Below are positions 35,433 to 43,557 of a stretch of DNA of 64,000 bases, in pieces. Made by a program: the position numbers and the translations under genes. The stretch covers positions 1 through 64,000 of the forward strand of contig WGLT01000005.1 in the NCBI GenBank assembly GCA_016125425.1, read 5' to 3'. This DNA comes from Alphaproteobacteria bacterium. GTDB taxonomy: Bacteria > Pseudomonadota > Alphaproteobacteria > Caulobacterales > Parvularculaceae. Each line of letters begins with the position of its first letter. The stretch's first letter is position 1. The notes beneath the pieces were generated by a model. The model searched no databases, had not been told where the DNA came from, and saw only the letters and a program-made list of their open reading frames with translations.

Positions 35433-36218
35433 TTAGTTTTGCTGCTGGGCGAATCTCGTGCGGCGGCTTTTGCGTGCTTGTTCTTCGTCGTAAACTCGGT
35501 CGAATCGCGCCCATTCATCGAGATGCGCCAAGAATGCAACCGGCCTTTGCAGATTAAGCGCTTCACGTACCTCTTCCATCGGCAACTCGAGGAATCTTTC
35601 CCAGTCCGCGGTCGCGACGTCTTTGCAGTTGCTGGCTATGCGGTTCGCTTCGGCGATGCATTTAAAGATGGGCCGGCGGGGCGTCCGCCGCTTGACTTCT
35701 GCGCCCAACAAATAGGACAGGGTTCGCAGGCCCGCACTCCGGAACTGCACGCCCTGAAATTCGAGAATGCAGACTTCGCCCATTGAATTGCGCGTATATC
35801 CGACCGCCGAATGCAGCAGGTCGTGCATGTCGAGCAATCGATAGTGAACGAGCGCCCGCTCCTCCCCAAGCGCATCCAGATTGCGGCCGGCGCCGAGATA
35901 GGCCGCGCGGAATCCGTCTGGAGTTACGCCCTCCATCCAGGTCGATTTATAATACTCGCGCCCGAGTGTGCCCTCCGGCAACCCCGCCAAAAAATCGATA
36001 TCTGAAACCCTGTCATATAAATTGCGCTTTTCGGCAAGGATTTTGGCTCCCGCTTCGAGCGCGCGAAACCGCTGATAGGCAAGCTCGTACCAGCAGGTGT
36101 CAATCGCGTCCCGAAAGATAGTAACCTGCGTCGTGTCTTCCTTGTTATCGATAATTGCCAGAATGGCGCGCAACGCTTTCAGCGGCTGAAACGGCGTATC
36201 AAAGCTGGGTTGGGTCAC
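35433..36218 (-). CDS. Coq4 family ubiquinone biosynthesis-like protein
   Basis: Coq4 proteins organise ubiquinone synthesis and have recently been linked to ring modification. The zinc motif HDxxHx11E is perfect: MHDLLHSAVGYTRNSMGE, with His140, Asp141, His144, Glu156 counted from the upstream TTG at 36242. Other family features: LPEGTLGREYYKS near 88-100 and the C-terminal LNLQRPVAFL. I prefer GTG at 36218 as start (261 residues), but TTG at 36242 with AGGA upstream is possible. It converges on the mscS pseudogene with a 2-base gap and lies next to the 3-oxoacid CoA-transferase genes. Confidence 0.85.
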   Translation of the reverse strand: MTQPSFDTPFQPLKALRAILAIIDNKEDTTQVTIFRDAIDTCWYELAYQRFRALEAGAKILAEKRNLYDRVSDIDFLAGLPEGTLGREYYKSTWMEGVTPDGFRAAYLGAGRNLDALGEERALVHYRLLDMHDLLHSAVGYTRNSMGEVCILEFQGVQFRSAGLRTLSYLLGAEVKRRTPRRPIFKCIAEANRIASNCKDVATADWERFLELPMEEVREALNLQRPVAFLAHLDEWARFDRVYDEEQARKSRRTRFAQQQN

Positions 36219-36311
36219 ATTCCCACCCCCCAAAAAGGCCAATTTGTCCTGCCCCCAAGAGAAAGCCTAGACTTCAAGAAATACAAGTCAACCGCCAGAA
36301 GGCGGCGGCGA

Positions 36312-36950
36312 CTAAACAGCGATTTCGAATTTCGCTTCCGTTTTCGCCTTCACCTCTTCAACGCTCACCTCCGGGGCGAGTTCGACAAGCGTCATTCCCT
36401 TGCCGCGTTCCACATTGAAGACGCCAAGATTGGTGATCACCATATCGACCACCGCCTTGCCGGTGAGCGGCAGAGAGCATTCGTGAAGAAGCTTTGAATC
36501 CCCCGCCTTGGAGGTGTGATCCATAACAACGACGACTTTCTTCACGCCTGCGACGAGATCCATCGCGCCGCCCATGCCCTTGACCAGCCTGCCCGGTATC
36601 ATCCAGTTGGCGAGGTCGCCTTTTTCCGAAACCTCCATCGCGCCGAGAATGGCGATATCTATATGGCCGCCCCTGATCATCGCGAAGGAGTCAGCGGAGG
36701 AGAAATAGGACGTGCGCGGCAATTCAGTGATGGTCTGCTTTCCGGCGTTGATGAGATCAGGATCCTCTTCGCCTTCATAAGGGAACGGGCCCATGCCGAG
36801 CATGCCGTTCTCCGACTGCAAAGTGACGTCGACTCCGTCAGGAATGTAGTTCGCGACAAGCGTCGGAATGCCGATCCCGAGATTGACATAGAAGCCGTCT
36901 TTCAGCTCCTTCGCGGCGCGCTCGGCCATCTGATTGCGATCCCAGGGCAT
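36312..36950 (-). CDS. scoB: 3-oxoacid CoA-transferase subunit B
   Basis: Beta subunit of succinyl-CoA:3-ketoacid CoA-transferase, which activates acetoacetate. At 212 residues the size is normal. The active-site Glu is in [12 protein letters not shown] near residue 45. Also present are [40 protein letters not shown] and [18 protein letters not shown]. It is separated from its partner scoA by a PEBP-family gene on the same strand (17-base and 40-base gaps), an uncommon arrangement. Acetoacetate is also the end product of tyrosine catabolism, encoded partly in this window. Confidence 0.95.
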   Translation of the reverse strand: MPWDRNQMAERAAKELKDGFYVNLGIGIPTLVANYIPDGVDVTLQSENGMLGMGPFPYEGEEDPDLINAGKQTITELPRTSYFSSADSFAMIRGGHIDIAILGAMEVSEKGDLANWMIPGRLVKGMGGAMDLVAGVKKVVVVMDHTSKAGDSKLLHECSLPLTGKAVVDMVITNLGVFNVERGKGMTLVELAPEVSVEEVKAKTEAKFEIAV

Positions 36951-36967
36951 TTCGTTCTCCTTACGGA

Positions 36968-37486
36968 TTAATCTCGCTCGTAGGTTCCGGTCAGCGTCGC
37001 CTTGGCGAGCGCTGCCGCATTGAGAGCCGTTTCAATTTCGGAAGCCTTGGCGCCGGCGGGAAAGTCCGGCGGCGATGCGCCGAGCGCCCAGATCGTGAAG
37101 ACATAGCGATGCGGCCCCGACCCGATCGGGGGGCAAGGGCCGTCATATTGCGCCGCGCCGAAATCGTTCATCCAGGCCTTTGCGCCCGGGGGAAGAGCTG
37201 CGCCCTTGGCGAGCGAATCGACATTCGCTGGGATGCCGAAAACCAGCCAATGCGACCACTTGTTCGGCTTCACGCTCTCGTCGATCATGGTGAGCGCGAA
37301 ACTGCGCGCGTCCTTCGGCGCGCCGCTCCAGGACAGCTGCGGCGAAATATTTTGCCCGCCGCAACGCGCGTAAACCTGCTCGCGCGCAATCGCCCCGCCA
37401 TTCTTGAAGTCGGCGCTTGTCAGCTGCATCGATGCGGCGGGGCCCGCAGCGAGGACGACCGAAAGGACTGCAAAAGCCGTTTTCAT
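36968..37486 (-). CDS. YbhB/YbcL family (phosphatidylethanolamine-binding) periplasmic protein
   Basis: A 172-residue PEBP-fold protein with a signal peptide at residues 1-19 ([16 protein letters not shown]). Family motifs: [28 protein letters not shown] near 42-69, [18 protein letters not shown], and the C-terminal [22 protein letters not shown]. Bacterial PEBPs have no agreed function. It is embedded between scoA and scoB in the same orientation, so it is probably transcribed with them. Confidence 0.93.
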   Translation of the reverse strand: MKTAFAVLSVVLAAGPAASMQLTSADFKNGGAIAREQVYARCGGQNISPQLSWSGAPKDARSFALTMIDESVKPNKWSHWLVFGIPANVDSLAKGAALPPGAKAWMNDFGAAQYDGPCPPIGSGPHRYVFTIWALGASPPDFPAGAKASEIETALNAAALAKATLTGTYERD

Positions 37487-37526
37487 CAGCGTCTCCCAAG
37501 CTGTGAACCCTTGGCCGCAACCGTCA

Positions 37527-38234
37527 TTACCGTCCTGCCTGGCGCGGGCGCGTCGTACGCTGCTCGATGCGCTTTTCGTGCGCGCCCTGAATGATTCGAT
37601 GCACGTAAATGCCGGGCGTATGGATGCAATCGGGATCGAGCGCGCCGAGCGGCACGATCTCTTCGACTTCGGCGATCGTCACCTTGCCGGCGGTCGCCAT
37701 CATCGGATTGAAGTTCCGCGCGGTCTTGCGGTAGACAAGATTGCCTTGAGGATCGGCTTTCCACGCCTTGACGATCGAAAGATCCGCAACCAGCCCGGTT
37801 TCAAGAATATAGGTCTCGCCGCCGAACTCCTTGTGCTCCTTGCCTTCGGCGATCAGCGTGCCGACGCCGGTCTTCGTGTAAAAGCCTGGAATGCCCGCGC
37901 CGCCAGCGCGAATACGTTCGGCGAGCGTTCCCTGAGGATTGAATTCCAGTTCAAGCTCGCCCGACAAATATTGCCGCTCGAACTCCTTGTTCTCGCCGAC
38001 ATAGGAGGACACCATCTTCTTGATGCGCTTCTCCCGCAGAAGAACGCCAAGCCCGAAATCGTCGACGCCGCAATTATTGGAGATGACGGTCAGGTTCTTG
38101 ACGCCGGAATCCCGCAGCGCCTCGATCAGGTTTTCGGGGATGCCGCAAAGACCGAACCCCCCCGCCATAATCGTCATGCCGTCGAAGATGACGCCGTCGA
38201 GCGCCGCCCTCGCGTCCCGGTATTGCTTCTCCAT
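37527..38234 (-). CDS. scoA: 3-oxoacid CoA-transferase subunit A
   Basis: Alpha subunit partner of scoB. The ATG at 38234 is preceded by AAGGAGGTC, a near-perfect ribosome binding site, and gives 235 residues. Motifs include [56 protein letters not shown] and [16 protein letters not shown]. The upstream in-frame extension to 38525 overlaps the divergent sulfotransferase-like gene. First gene of the scoA-PEBP-scoB group. Confidence 0.95.
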   Translation of the reverse strand: MEKQYRDARAALDGVIFDGMTIMAGGFGLCGIPENLIEALRDSGVKNLTVISNNCGVDDFGLGVLLREKRIKKMVSSYVGENKEFERQYLSGELELEFNPQGTLAERIRAGGAGIPGFYTKTGVGTLIAEGKEHKEFGGETYILETGLVADLSIVKAWKADPQGNLVYRKTARNFNPMMATAGKVTIAEVEEIVPLGALDPDCIHTPGIYVHRIIQGAHEKRIEQRTTRPRQAGR

Positions 38235-38298
38235 CAGGACCTCCTTGCCGGGCGACCGGACTAGCGCAAAAGCCGCCCGGGGTCCATAAACGGCGGCG

Positions 38299-39339
38299 AT
38301 GACAATCGTCGCCGAGCTTGTCGAAGATCCGGCGTGGCTGCCCGAAGCCTTCGATCCGGCGCGGGACGCAATCGCCTTTGCGCGCATCGACCGCGCCGGC
38401 CTCGCCAAGGAGGCGTTTCTCGACAAGCGCATGGCGGGCTCGGTGACGGCGCGCGCAACCGCGCCGGCCGGTGACATTATCGCCGCCAGCGCCCGCTTGC
38501 CGCGCCGCCCGCCGCCGGCTTTCATTTTTCATACAGCCTTTTGTTGCTCGACTCTGCTGGCCCGGGCGCTCGACCGGCCTGAGTCCGCGCTCGCCCTCAA
38601 GGAGCCGAATATCCTGTTAGATCTCGCCAACGCCGCGCGCGTCGACGAGCAACTGAAACGCGATCCGGCGCGGTTTCAAAGTCTGTTTCGCGCGGTCGCC
38701 GCGCTGTTGGCGCGCCCGCATGCGGGCGAAGAGCGCGTCGTCGTCAAACCGACCAACACCGCTTCAACCTTGCTGGGGTCGGCGCTTGCGATCGGCGCTC
38801 CTGCGCTGCTGCTCTATGGCCAGTTGCGCGACTTCCTGATCTCAATCATTAAAAAAGGCGAAGAAGGCCGCGCATTCGTCCGCTTGCAGTACAATATTTA
38901 CGCGCTTGACGGCGCAGGTCTTGCGGCTATTCCGCCGCGCCAGGCGATGGGCTTCACGGATTTGCAAGTCGCCGCCGTCGTCTGGCGCCACCAGATCGAA
39001 CAATTCGCGCGCGTGCTTGACGGCGCGCCCGCAGCGAGACTCGCCTCCCTCGACTACAGAAAGTTGCTGGAAGCGCCGGCGGCCGTCCTGACAAGCGCCG
39101 CCGATCATTTGCGGCTGCCTTTGGACGAGGCGGCGCTGACAGCAGCCGCTGCGAGCGATGTTTTCGCGCGCAATTCGAAATTCGCCGATCAAAAATTCGA
39201 CGCCGCGCAGCGCGGCGCCGACGAAGCCGCGCTCGCCGAGCGGTGGAAATCGGAACTTGATCTTATCGTCCGCTGGGCGGCGGGGCTCAATCTCGGCGTC
39301 GAAGCGCGCCTTCCTCTTCCGCGTGCGCTTTCAGTCTAG
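38299..39339 (+). CDS. Sulfotransferase-fold-like protein of unknown function
   Basis: A 346-residue protein. The segment [18 protein letters not shown] (about residues 74-91) resembles the PAPS-binding 5'-phosphosulfate loop of sulfotransferases, with FHxxxCxST-LLAR spacing; [12 protein letters not shown] and [11 protein letters not shown] follow as in related P-loop-like proteins. The C-terminal part is helical. Homologues in other alphaproteobacteria are generally left unnamed, and I cannot show that it binds PAPS. It is divergent from scoA across 64 bases and converges on the DUF1344 gene. Confidence 0.7.
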   Translation: MTIVAELVEDPAWLPEAFDPARDAIAFARIDRAGLAKEAFLDKRMAGSVTARATAPAGDIIAASARLPRRPPPAFIFHTAFCCSTLLARALDRPESALALKEPNILLDLANAARVDEQLKRDPARFQSLFRAVAALLARPHAGEERVVVKPTNTASTLLGSALAIGAPALLLYGQLRDFLISIIKKGEEGRAFVRLQYNIYALDGAGLAAIPPRQAMGFTDLQVAAVVWRHQIEQFARVLDGAPAARLASLDYRKLLEAPAAVLTSAADHLRLPLDEAALTAAAASDVFARNSKFADQKFDAAQRGADEAALAERWKSELDLIVRWAAGLNLGVEARLPLPRALSV

Positions 39340-39346
39340 ATCGCGG

Positions 39347-39373
39347 CGGGACGCAAAATACGCAAGCGTCCCG
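39347..39373. terminator. Hairpin between convergent genes
   Basis: Eight-base perfect arms CGGGACGC and GCGTCCCG around an 11-base A-rich loop, 7 bases after the stop of the sulfotransferase-like gene and 30 bases from the stop of the DUF1344 gene. No T tract, so termination efficiency is uncertain. Confidence 0.45.
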
Positions 39374-39402
39374 TCTCCGGTCGAGCGGGAGGAGGACGAC
39401 AG

Positions 39403-39879
39403 TTATTGCTTCGCAGGCGTCGGGCCGGATTTTGCAGCCTTCTTCAGGAACACCGCTTCGTGCGCGTCGCCTTTTGCTTTCCAGCCAAGTTCGACCTGTT
39501 CGCCGGCTTTCAGCATCGCCATATTGTACTTTGCAGGCAGCGAATAGGTCTGGCCGTCATCGAGCGTAATCGTATGTTTCGCTGCGTCGACGGACTTTAT
39601 CTGTCCTGACGCCGCGGTGAGCGAGTCGACCGCCCTCGCCGTACGGACGCCTTTCTGCACCGTGTAGGCGACTTCGACCGCTTCGCCCGCGTTCAGCGTC
39701 GAGACGTCGACGCCCGCCGGCAGCCTATAGGTCCGGCCGTTGTCCAACGTCACTGTCTTTGCGGAGGCGTCGACCGACTGCACGTCGCCGCCCGCATGAT
39801 ATGTTCGCTCCGCAGCGGCGAAAGCGGGTGTGCACAAGAGCGCGCTCGCCGCGGCCGCGGCAAACCATTTCATCTTCAT
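39403..39879 (-). CDS. Secreted protein with two DUF1344 repeats
   Basis: A 158-residue periplasmic protein with signal peptide 1-22 (WFAAAAASALLCTPAFAAA). Two copies of the small DUF1344 domain follow, near residues 30-80 and 85-138: compare QSVDASAKTVTLDNGRTYRLP and KSVDAAKHTITLDDGQTYSLP, each ending with an AGE-VEV/AGE-QVEL strand. DUF1344 proteins are mostly alphaproteobacterial, usually with one domain; the function is unknown. It stands alone on the minus strand before a 464-base gap. Confidence 0.9.
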   Translation of the reverse strand: MKMKWFAAAAASALLCTPAFAAAERTYHAGGDVQSVDASAKTVTLDNGRTYRLPAGVDVSTLNAGEAVEVAYTVQKGVRTARAVDSLTAASGQIKSVDAAKHTITLDDGQTYSLPAKYNMAMLKAGEQVELGWKAKGDAHEAVFLKKAAKSGPTPAKQ

Positions 39880-40343
39880 GGAAGTTTCTCCGGCTTATAT
39901 TTTCATGGGCGAAGGCCCAATTAGTCGCCACCGTCATTCGGCGTCGCGTCGCGAGCAGACCCCCTGCCCGCCGGCGCCTATCGGTACGCCGGAGACCGTA
40001 TACTCCACGATTCTCCCGTATTCAATCAGAATGCGGATTAAATCGAGTTTAAGGAATATTTCCCGCCCTTCAACAGGCTTTGTCTGCGCGCTTTTGCCGC
40101 CTTGCGTATATGGCGGCGCGCCGGCCGGCGCCTTCGCGCAAGCCTCCTTTCCGCGGAAATTCGGGGCGTCCGCGAGCGCACAATCCTCCCGCCCGGCGAA
40201 ACGAAGTCAGGGTGCGACGAAACGAAGCGGGGAGATCGGCTTGCGACGAAACGTTTCCGAGACGGGCTCAATACAGGCCGCGCGGCCTTTCAGGGAGCGC
40301 GGACTGAAACTATCTGAGCCTTCATTGAGAGAGGAGAGCTCCA
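39880..40343. other. 464-base region upstream of a mini-gene; direct repeats, no larger gene
   Basis: No frame resembles a protein. Two exact copies of TGCGACGAAACG lie at 40213-40224 and 40242-40253 (29 bases apart), with a third partial copy GCGAAACGAAG at 40196-40206. Such spacing would place protein sites on the same DNA face about every third helical turn. They stand 90-150 bases upstream of the small ORF at 40344. Confidence 0.4.
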
Positions 40344-40433
40344 ATGATGAAACTGATTTCATTCATGCTCGCGGCGACCGTGGTCGTCGCAGCGCTTGCG
40401 CCGGCGGCCTATACCGCCGTCTCGCTTGCGTAA
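40344..40433 (+). CDS. 29-residue hydrophobic mini-protein
   Basis: ATG-ATG start preceded by GAGGAG at the right distance; the peptide begins MMKLISFMLAATVVVAALAP and ends AAYTAVSLA, with TAA at 40431. It looks like a lone signal peptide or single-pass membrane peptide. Its own terminator at 40487-40530 makes it a discrete transcription unit, which argues that it is real, either as a membrane peptide or as the coding part of a small dual-function RNA. I know no homologous family. Confidence 0.6.
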   Translation: MMKLISFMLAATVVVAALAPAAYTAVSLA

Positions 40434-40486
40434 ACCGATCGGGCGCAATAAAGCGGCTGCGAAGGCCCGACGCGCCGACGCCAACC

Positions 40487-40530
40487 AGACCCCGGGGAAT
40501 GATAATGAACATTCGGCCGGGGTCTTCTTT
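40487..40530 (+). terminator. Rho-independent terminator of the mini-gene
   Basis: The arms AGACCCCGG (40487-40495) and CCGGGGTCT (40517-40525) pair fully. The enclosed sequence forms a second stem, GAATG with CATTC. TCTTTTAT follows on the plus strand. It lies 53 bases after the mini-gene stop and 15 bases before the stop of the convergent kdsB gene. Confidence 0.8.
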
Positions 40531-40544
40531 TATCCGCAAGGCTG

Positions 40545-41279
40545 TCAGAGGGTCTTTTCTATCCGGGTGCGGAAGGCTTCGAAATCTTCCGGCGTGTCGA
40601 CGCCCGGCGCGGCCTCGCCCACAAGGCGGGCGAAAATCTTCTCGCCCATTTCGAATATCCGCAATTGCTCCAGCCGCTCGGTCTTTTCGCGCCGCGCCTC
40701 CGGCGCAGCGGCGAAACGCTGCAGGGCCTCCGCGCCGAATGCGTAGACGCCGATATGCAGAAACAGCCCGCTGGCGGTTGGGCCCGGCGCGGCGCGCGTA
40801 AAGTCAAGCGCCTCGAACGCATCTCCGCCCTCGTCGATCGCCGCGCCAAGCCTCGCCTTGACGGCGGCAGGATCGTCCGGGCGCGCCGTTTTCGGAAAGG
40901 GGCAGACGAGAGTGGAGCAAAACGGCGCGGCGCGCGCCTGAAGTTCGATCAGCCTGTCGATATGGGCCGGATCGATCTCCGGCTCGTCGCCCTGAACGTT
41001 GACGATAATATCCGCATCGAGCGATCGCGCCGCCTCCGCCGCGCGCGACGAGCCGGAGCTGTGCGCGCTGTCGGTCATAAGGGCTTCTCCGCCGAATTCT
41101 CGAACCACGCGCGCGATGCGCGAATCGTCGGTCGCGACAACCACGCGGCTCGCCGTTTTCGCCGCCGCCGCCCGCTCATAGACATGCCGGATGAGCGGCT
41201 TGCCGCCGGCTTCCAGCAGCATTTTTCCGGGCAGGCGCGTCGAGGCGTAGCGCGCGGGAATGATAATCGCGGCTTTCAC
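40545..41279 (-). CDS. kdsB: 3-deoxy-manno-octulosonate cytidylyltransferase
   Basis: Activates Kdo as CMP-Kdo for lipopolysaccharide core synthesis. The 244 residues carry IPARYASTRLPGKML (nucleotide-binding start), VVVATDDSRI, NVQGDEPEIDP (metal-binding region) and LHIGVYAFGAEAL. The start is GTG at 41279, overlapping the stop of the upstream VanZ-like gene (GTGA). It is the last gene of a galE-vanZ-kdsB operon in which every junction overlaps by 4 bases. Confidence 0.97.
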   Translation of the reverse strand: MKAAIIIPARYASTRLPGKMLLEAGGKPLIRHVYERAAAAKTASRVVVATDDSRIARVVREFGGEALMTDSAHSSGSSRAAEAARSLDADIIVNVQGDEPEIDPAHIDRLIELQARAAPFCSTLVCPFPKTARPDDPAAVKARLGAAIDEGGDAFEALDFTRAAPGPTASGLFLHIGVYAFGAEALQRFAAAPEARREKTERLEQLRIFEMGEKIFARLVGEAAPGVDTPEDFEAFRTRIEKTL

Positions 41280-41686
41280 TGCCGAACCCTCGCCGCCGCA
41301 AAACCGAGCGCGAAGACGATCGCCGGATAGCCGGCGCCGGCCCCGGCGGCGTCGGCGAGCGCGTCCGCCAGCTCGGCGTCCCGCACCCCGCCGAGCATTT
41401 GGCCGATTTCAAGCGCGCCGCCATAGGCGGCGAGCGCGGCGACCATCAGCGCGCCGCTTTGCGCGATCTTGAGGCGCCCCAGCGCCGCCGCGGCGCCGAG
41501 CGAAGCAAAGGCGAGAAAATGCGCGACCTTGTCGCCGAGATCGGCGTCGCCGAACAGCGTCCTGGCGATCCAGCGCGCGATATCCATGCCCGGCTCCGTC
41601 TCCCGGACATCCGGCGTCAGAATGAGCCAGGTGACGACGATGAGGATCACGATGAACAGCGCCCGCGCCGCGATGATGAGCTTCAC
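41276..41686 (-). CDS. VanZ-like membrane protein
   Basis: A 136-residue protein from GTG at 41686, overlapping the galE stop. Four hydrophobic segments are visible (LFIVILIVVTWLIL; VAHFLAFASLGAAAAL; ALMVAALAAYGGALEIG; YPAIVFALGFAAA). The VanZ-type motif is recognisable: GDKVAHFLAFASLG then GGALEIGQMLGGVRDAELADALADAAG, matching the DKxxHFxxxxxLG and ExxQxxxxxRxxxxxD patterns. VanZ-like proteins are small envelope proteins of uncertain function. It sits between galE and kdsB. Confidence 0.82.
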   Translation of the reverse strand: MKLIIAARALFIVILIVVTWLILTPDVRETEPGMDIARWIARTLFGDADLGDKVAHFLAFASLGAAAALGRLKIAQSGALMVAALAAYGGALEIGQMLGGVRDAELADALADAAGAGAGYPAIVFALGFAAARVRQ

Positions 41687-42681
41687 GCGCCGGCCCCGGT
41701 CTTGGCCCCGGCGAGCTTGCGCTCCCACTCAATCGCCGAGCGCACGATGAAATCGATGTCGTCATAGCGCGGACGCCAGTCGAGCACGCGCTTGATCGCG
41801 GCCGAGTCCGCGATGAGCTGCGGCGGATCGCCGGCGCGGCGCGGCGCGATTTCATTCGGCAGCATTTCGCCGGTCACGCGCTCCACCGCCTCGATGACTT
41901 CGAGAACCGAGTAGCCCCGGCCATAGCCGACATTGAGAGTCGCGGATTCGCCGCCCGCGCGCAGGCGCTCCAGCGCCGTCAGATGCGCCTCCGCAAGGTC
42001 GCTGACATGCGCGTAGTCGCGGATCGCCGAACCATCCGGCGTCGGATAATCGGCGCCGTATATTTTGAGGCTCTCCTTGCGCGCGCCGACTGCGATCTGC
42101 GCCGCGACCTTGATAAGGTGGGTCGGCTTGCCGATTTCGCCCGCGCGGCCGCGCGGATCGGCGCCCGCGACATTGAAATAGCGCAGGATCATATAATTGA
42201 GCGCGTGGGCGCGCGCCGCGTCGGCGAGAATGCGCTCGCTCATCGACATCGACGCGCCGTAAGGCGTGATCGGTCTGACGGGCGCTGTCTCCGACACAGG
42301 CGTAAGATCCGGCGTGCCGTACACCGCCGCCGTTGATGAAAAGATGAATCGGCTGATCCCGGATTCGACGCACGCCTCAAGCAGAGCCAGCGTGTTCATC
42401 GTATTATTGCGATAATAGGCGAGAGGATGCTCGAGCGATTCGGGAACGAGGATCGAGCCGGCGAAGTGGATGACCTCGCTGACCTGCTGGTCGCGGAAAA
42501 CGCGCGCAAGCGTTTTCTTGTCGCCGACATCGGCGACAATGAGCGGCGCGCCCTCCGGCACAAGCGCGCGCGAGCCTGTCGAAAGATCGTCGAGCGCGAC
42601 CGCCTTCTCCCCCGCATCGAGCAGCGCGAGCAGCATATGCGCGCCGACATAGCCGGCGGCGCCGGTGACGAGGACGCTCAT
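41683..42681 (-). CDS. galE: UDP-glucose 4-epimerase-like protein with altered YxxxK motif
   Basis: Extended short-chain dehydrogenase that should interconvert UDP-glucose and UDP-galactose. From ATG at 42681 it has 332 residues; the longer frame to 43089 is antisense to the phosphoesterase gene. NAD site TGAAGYVGAHM at 6-16; catalytic Ser in FIFSSTAAVYG; substrate region RYFNVAGADPRG. The motif YxxxK reads YGASM (Tyr141, Met145): the codon is ATG where Lys (AAG) is expected. First gene of the galE-vanZ-kdsB operon. Confidence 0.92.
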   Translation of the reverse strand: MSVLVTGAAGYVGAHMLLALLDAGEKAVALDDLSTGSRALVPEGAPLIVADVGDKKTLARVFRDQQVSEVIHFAGSILVPESLEHPLAYYRNNTMNTLALLEACVESGISRFIFSSTAAVYGTPDLTPVSETAPVRPITPYGASMSMSERILADAARAHALNYMILRYFNVAGADPRGRAGEIGKPTHLIKVAAQIAVGARKESLKIYGADYPTPDGSAIRDYAHVSDLAEAHLTALERLRAGGESATLNVGYGRGYSVLEVIEAVERVTGEMLPNEIAPRRAGDPPQLIADSAAIKRVLDWRPRYDDIDFIVRSAIEWERKLAGAKTGAGA

Positions 42682-42819
42682 CGCCTCACTTCCTCCACGC
42701 CTGAACCATCCTCCTTCCCGATGCTGCGACTGGTTAACGCCGCCGTCCGGGCGGCGCCGGTTGACCCGATCGGCGCCAATCTCGCTAGTATAGGATGATT
42801 GCAACGCCGCGTTGACCCG

Positions 42820-43557
42820 ATGCTCAAGAATCTTTTCGCCGGAAAGCCAGCCGGAGCGCGCGCGCCCGAGGGCGTGCGGCTGTGCGCCGTCGGGGACATC
42901 CATGGCTGCGCGGACCTTCTCGACCGCCTGATGGCCGAGATCGCCGCCGATGAGCGGCGCGCCGGGCCGGCGAGGCTTATTTTTCTCGGCGATTATGTCG
43001 ATCGCGGCCCCGACAGCCGCGGCGTCGTCGAGCGTCTTGTCGCACTCTCTCGCGCGCGGCCGGACTCGGTTTTCCTGAAAGGCAATCACGAAGCCGCGCT
43101 TCTCGATTTTCTCGAGGCGCCGGAAGAATGCTCCGGATGGCTCGATTGGGGCGGCGAGGCGACGCTCGAAAGCTACGGAATTCGCGGCGCCGCCTCGCAG
43201 GCGCCGTCAAAACTCGCCGCAGCGCTTCGGCGCGCCCTGCACGGCGCGCATCTCGACTTTCTGCGCAGCCTGAAGGTCAGCGCGGCGTTCGGCGACTATT
43301 TCTTCGTGCATGCGGGCGTCAAACCGGGGGTTGCGCTCGACGCGCAGGACGAAACCGACCTGTTGTGGATTCGCGGCGCATTCCATCGCGCCGCTCCGGC
43401 GGACCGCCCCGACAAGGTCGTCGTCCACGGGCATCAGCCGGTGAAACAGCCGCTCGACGCCGGTTGGCGGATCGATATCGATACGGGCGCGTGCTTCACC
43501 GGAAAATTGACCGCAGTCGCGCTCGAAGGCGACACGCGCCGCTTCTTGTCCACCTAG
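42820..43557 (+). CDS. Metallophosphoesterase (serine/threonine protein phosphatase-like)
   Basis: A 245-residue calcineurin-like phosphoesterase from ATG at 42820. All metal-binding blocks are present: VGDIHGCADLLDRL, FLGDYVDRGPDSRGVVERL, FLKGNHEAALLDF and VVHGHQPV. The family includes bacterial PrpA/PrpB-type protein phosphatases and diadenosine tetraphosphatases. Divergent from galE. Its TAG stop shares the palindrome CTAG with the stop of the convergent methyltransferase gene, so the two genes overlap by 4 bases. Confidence 0.94.
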   Translation: MLKNLFAGKPAGARAPEGVRLCAVGDIHGCADLLDRLMAEIAADERRAGPARLIFLGDYVDRGPDSRGVVERLVALSRARPDSVFLKGNHEAALLDFLEAPEECSGWLDWGGEATLESYGIRGAASQAPSKLAAALRRALHGAHLDFLRSLKVSAAFGDYFFVHAGVKPGVALDAQDETDLLWIRGAFHRAAPADRPDKVVVHGHQPVKQPLDAGWRIDIDTGACFTGKLTAVALEGDTRRFLST

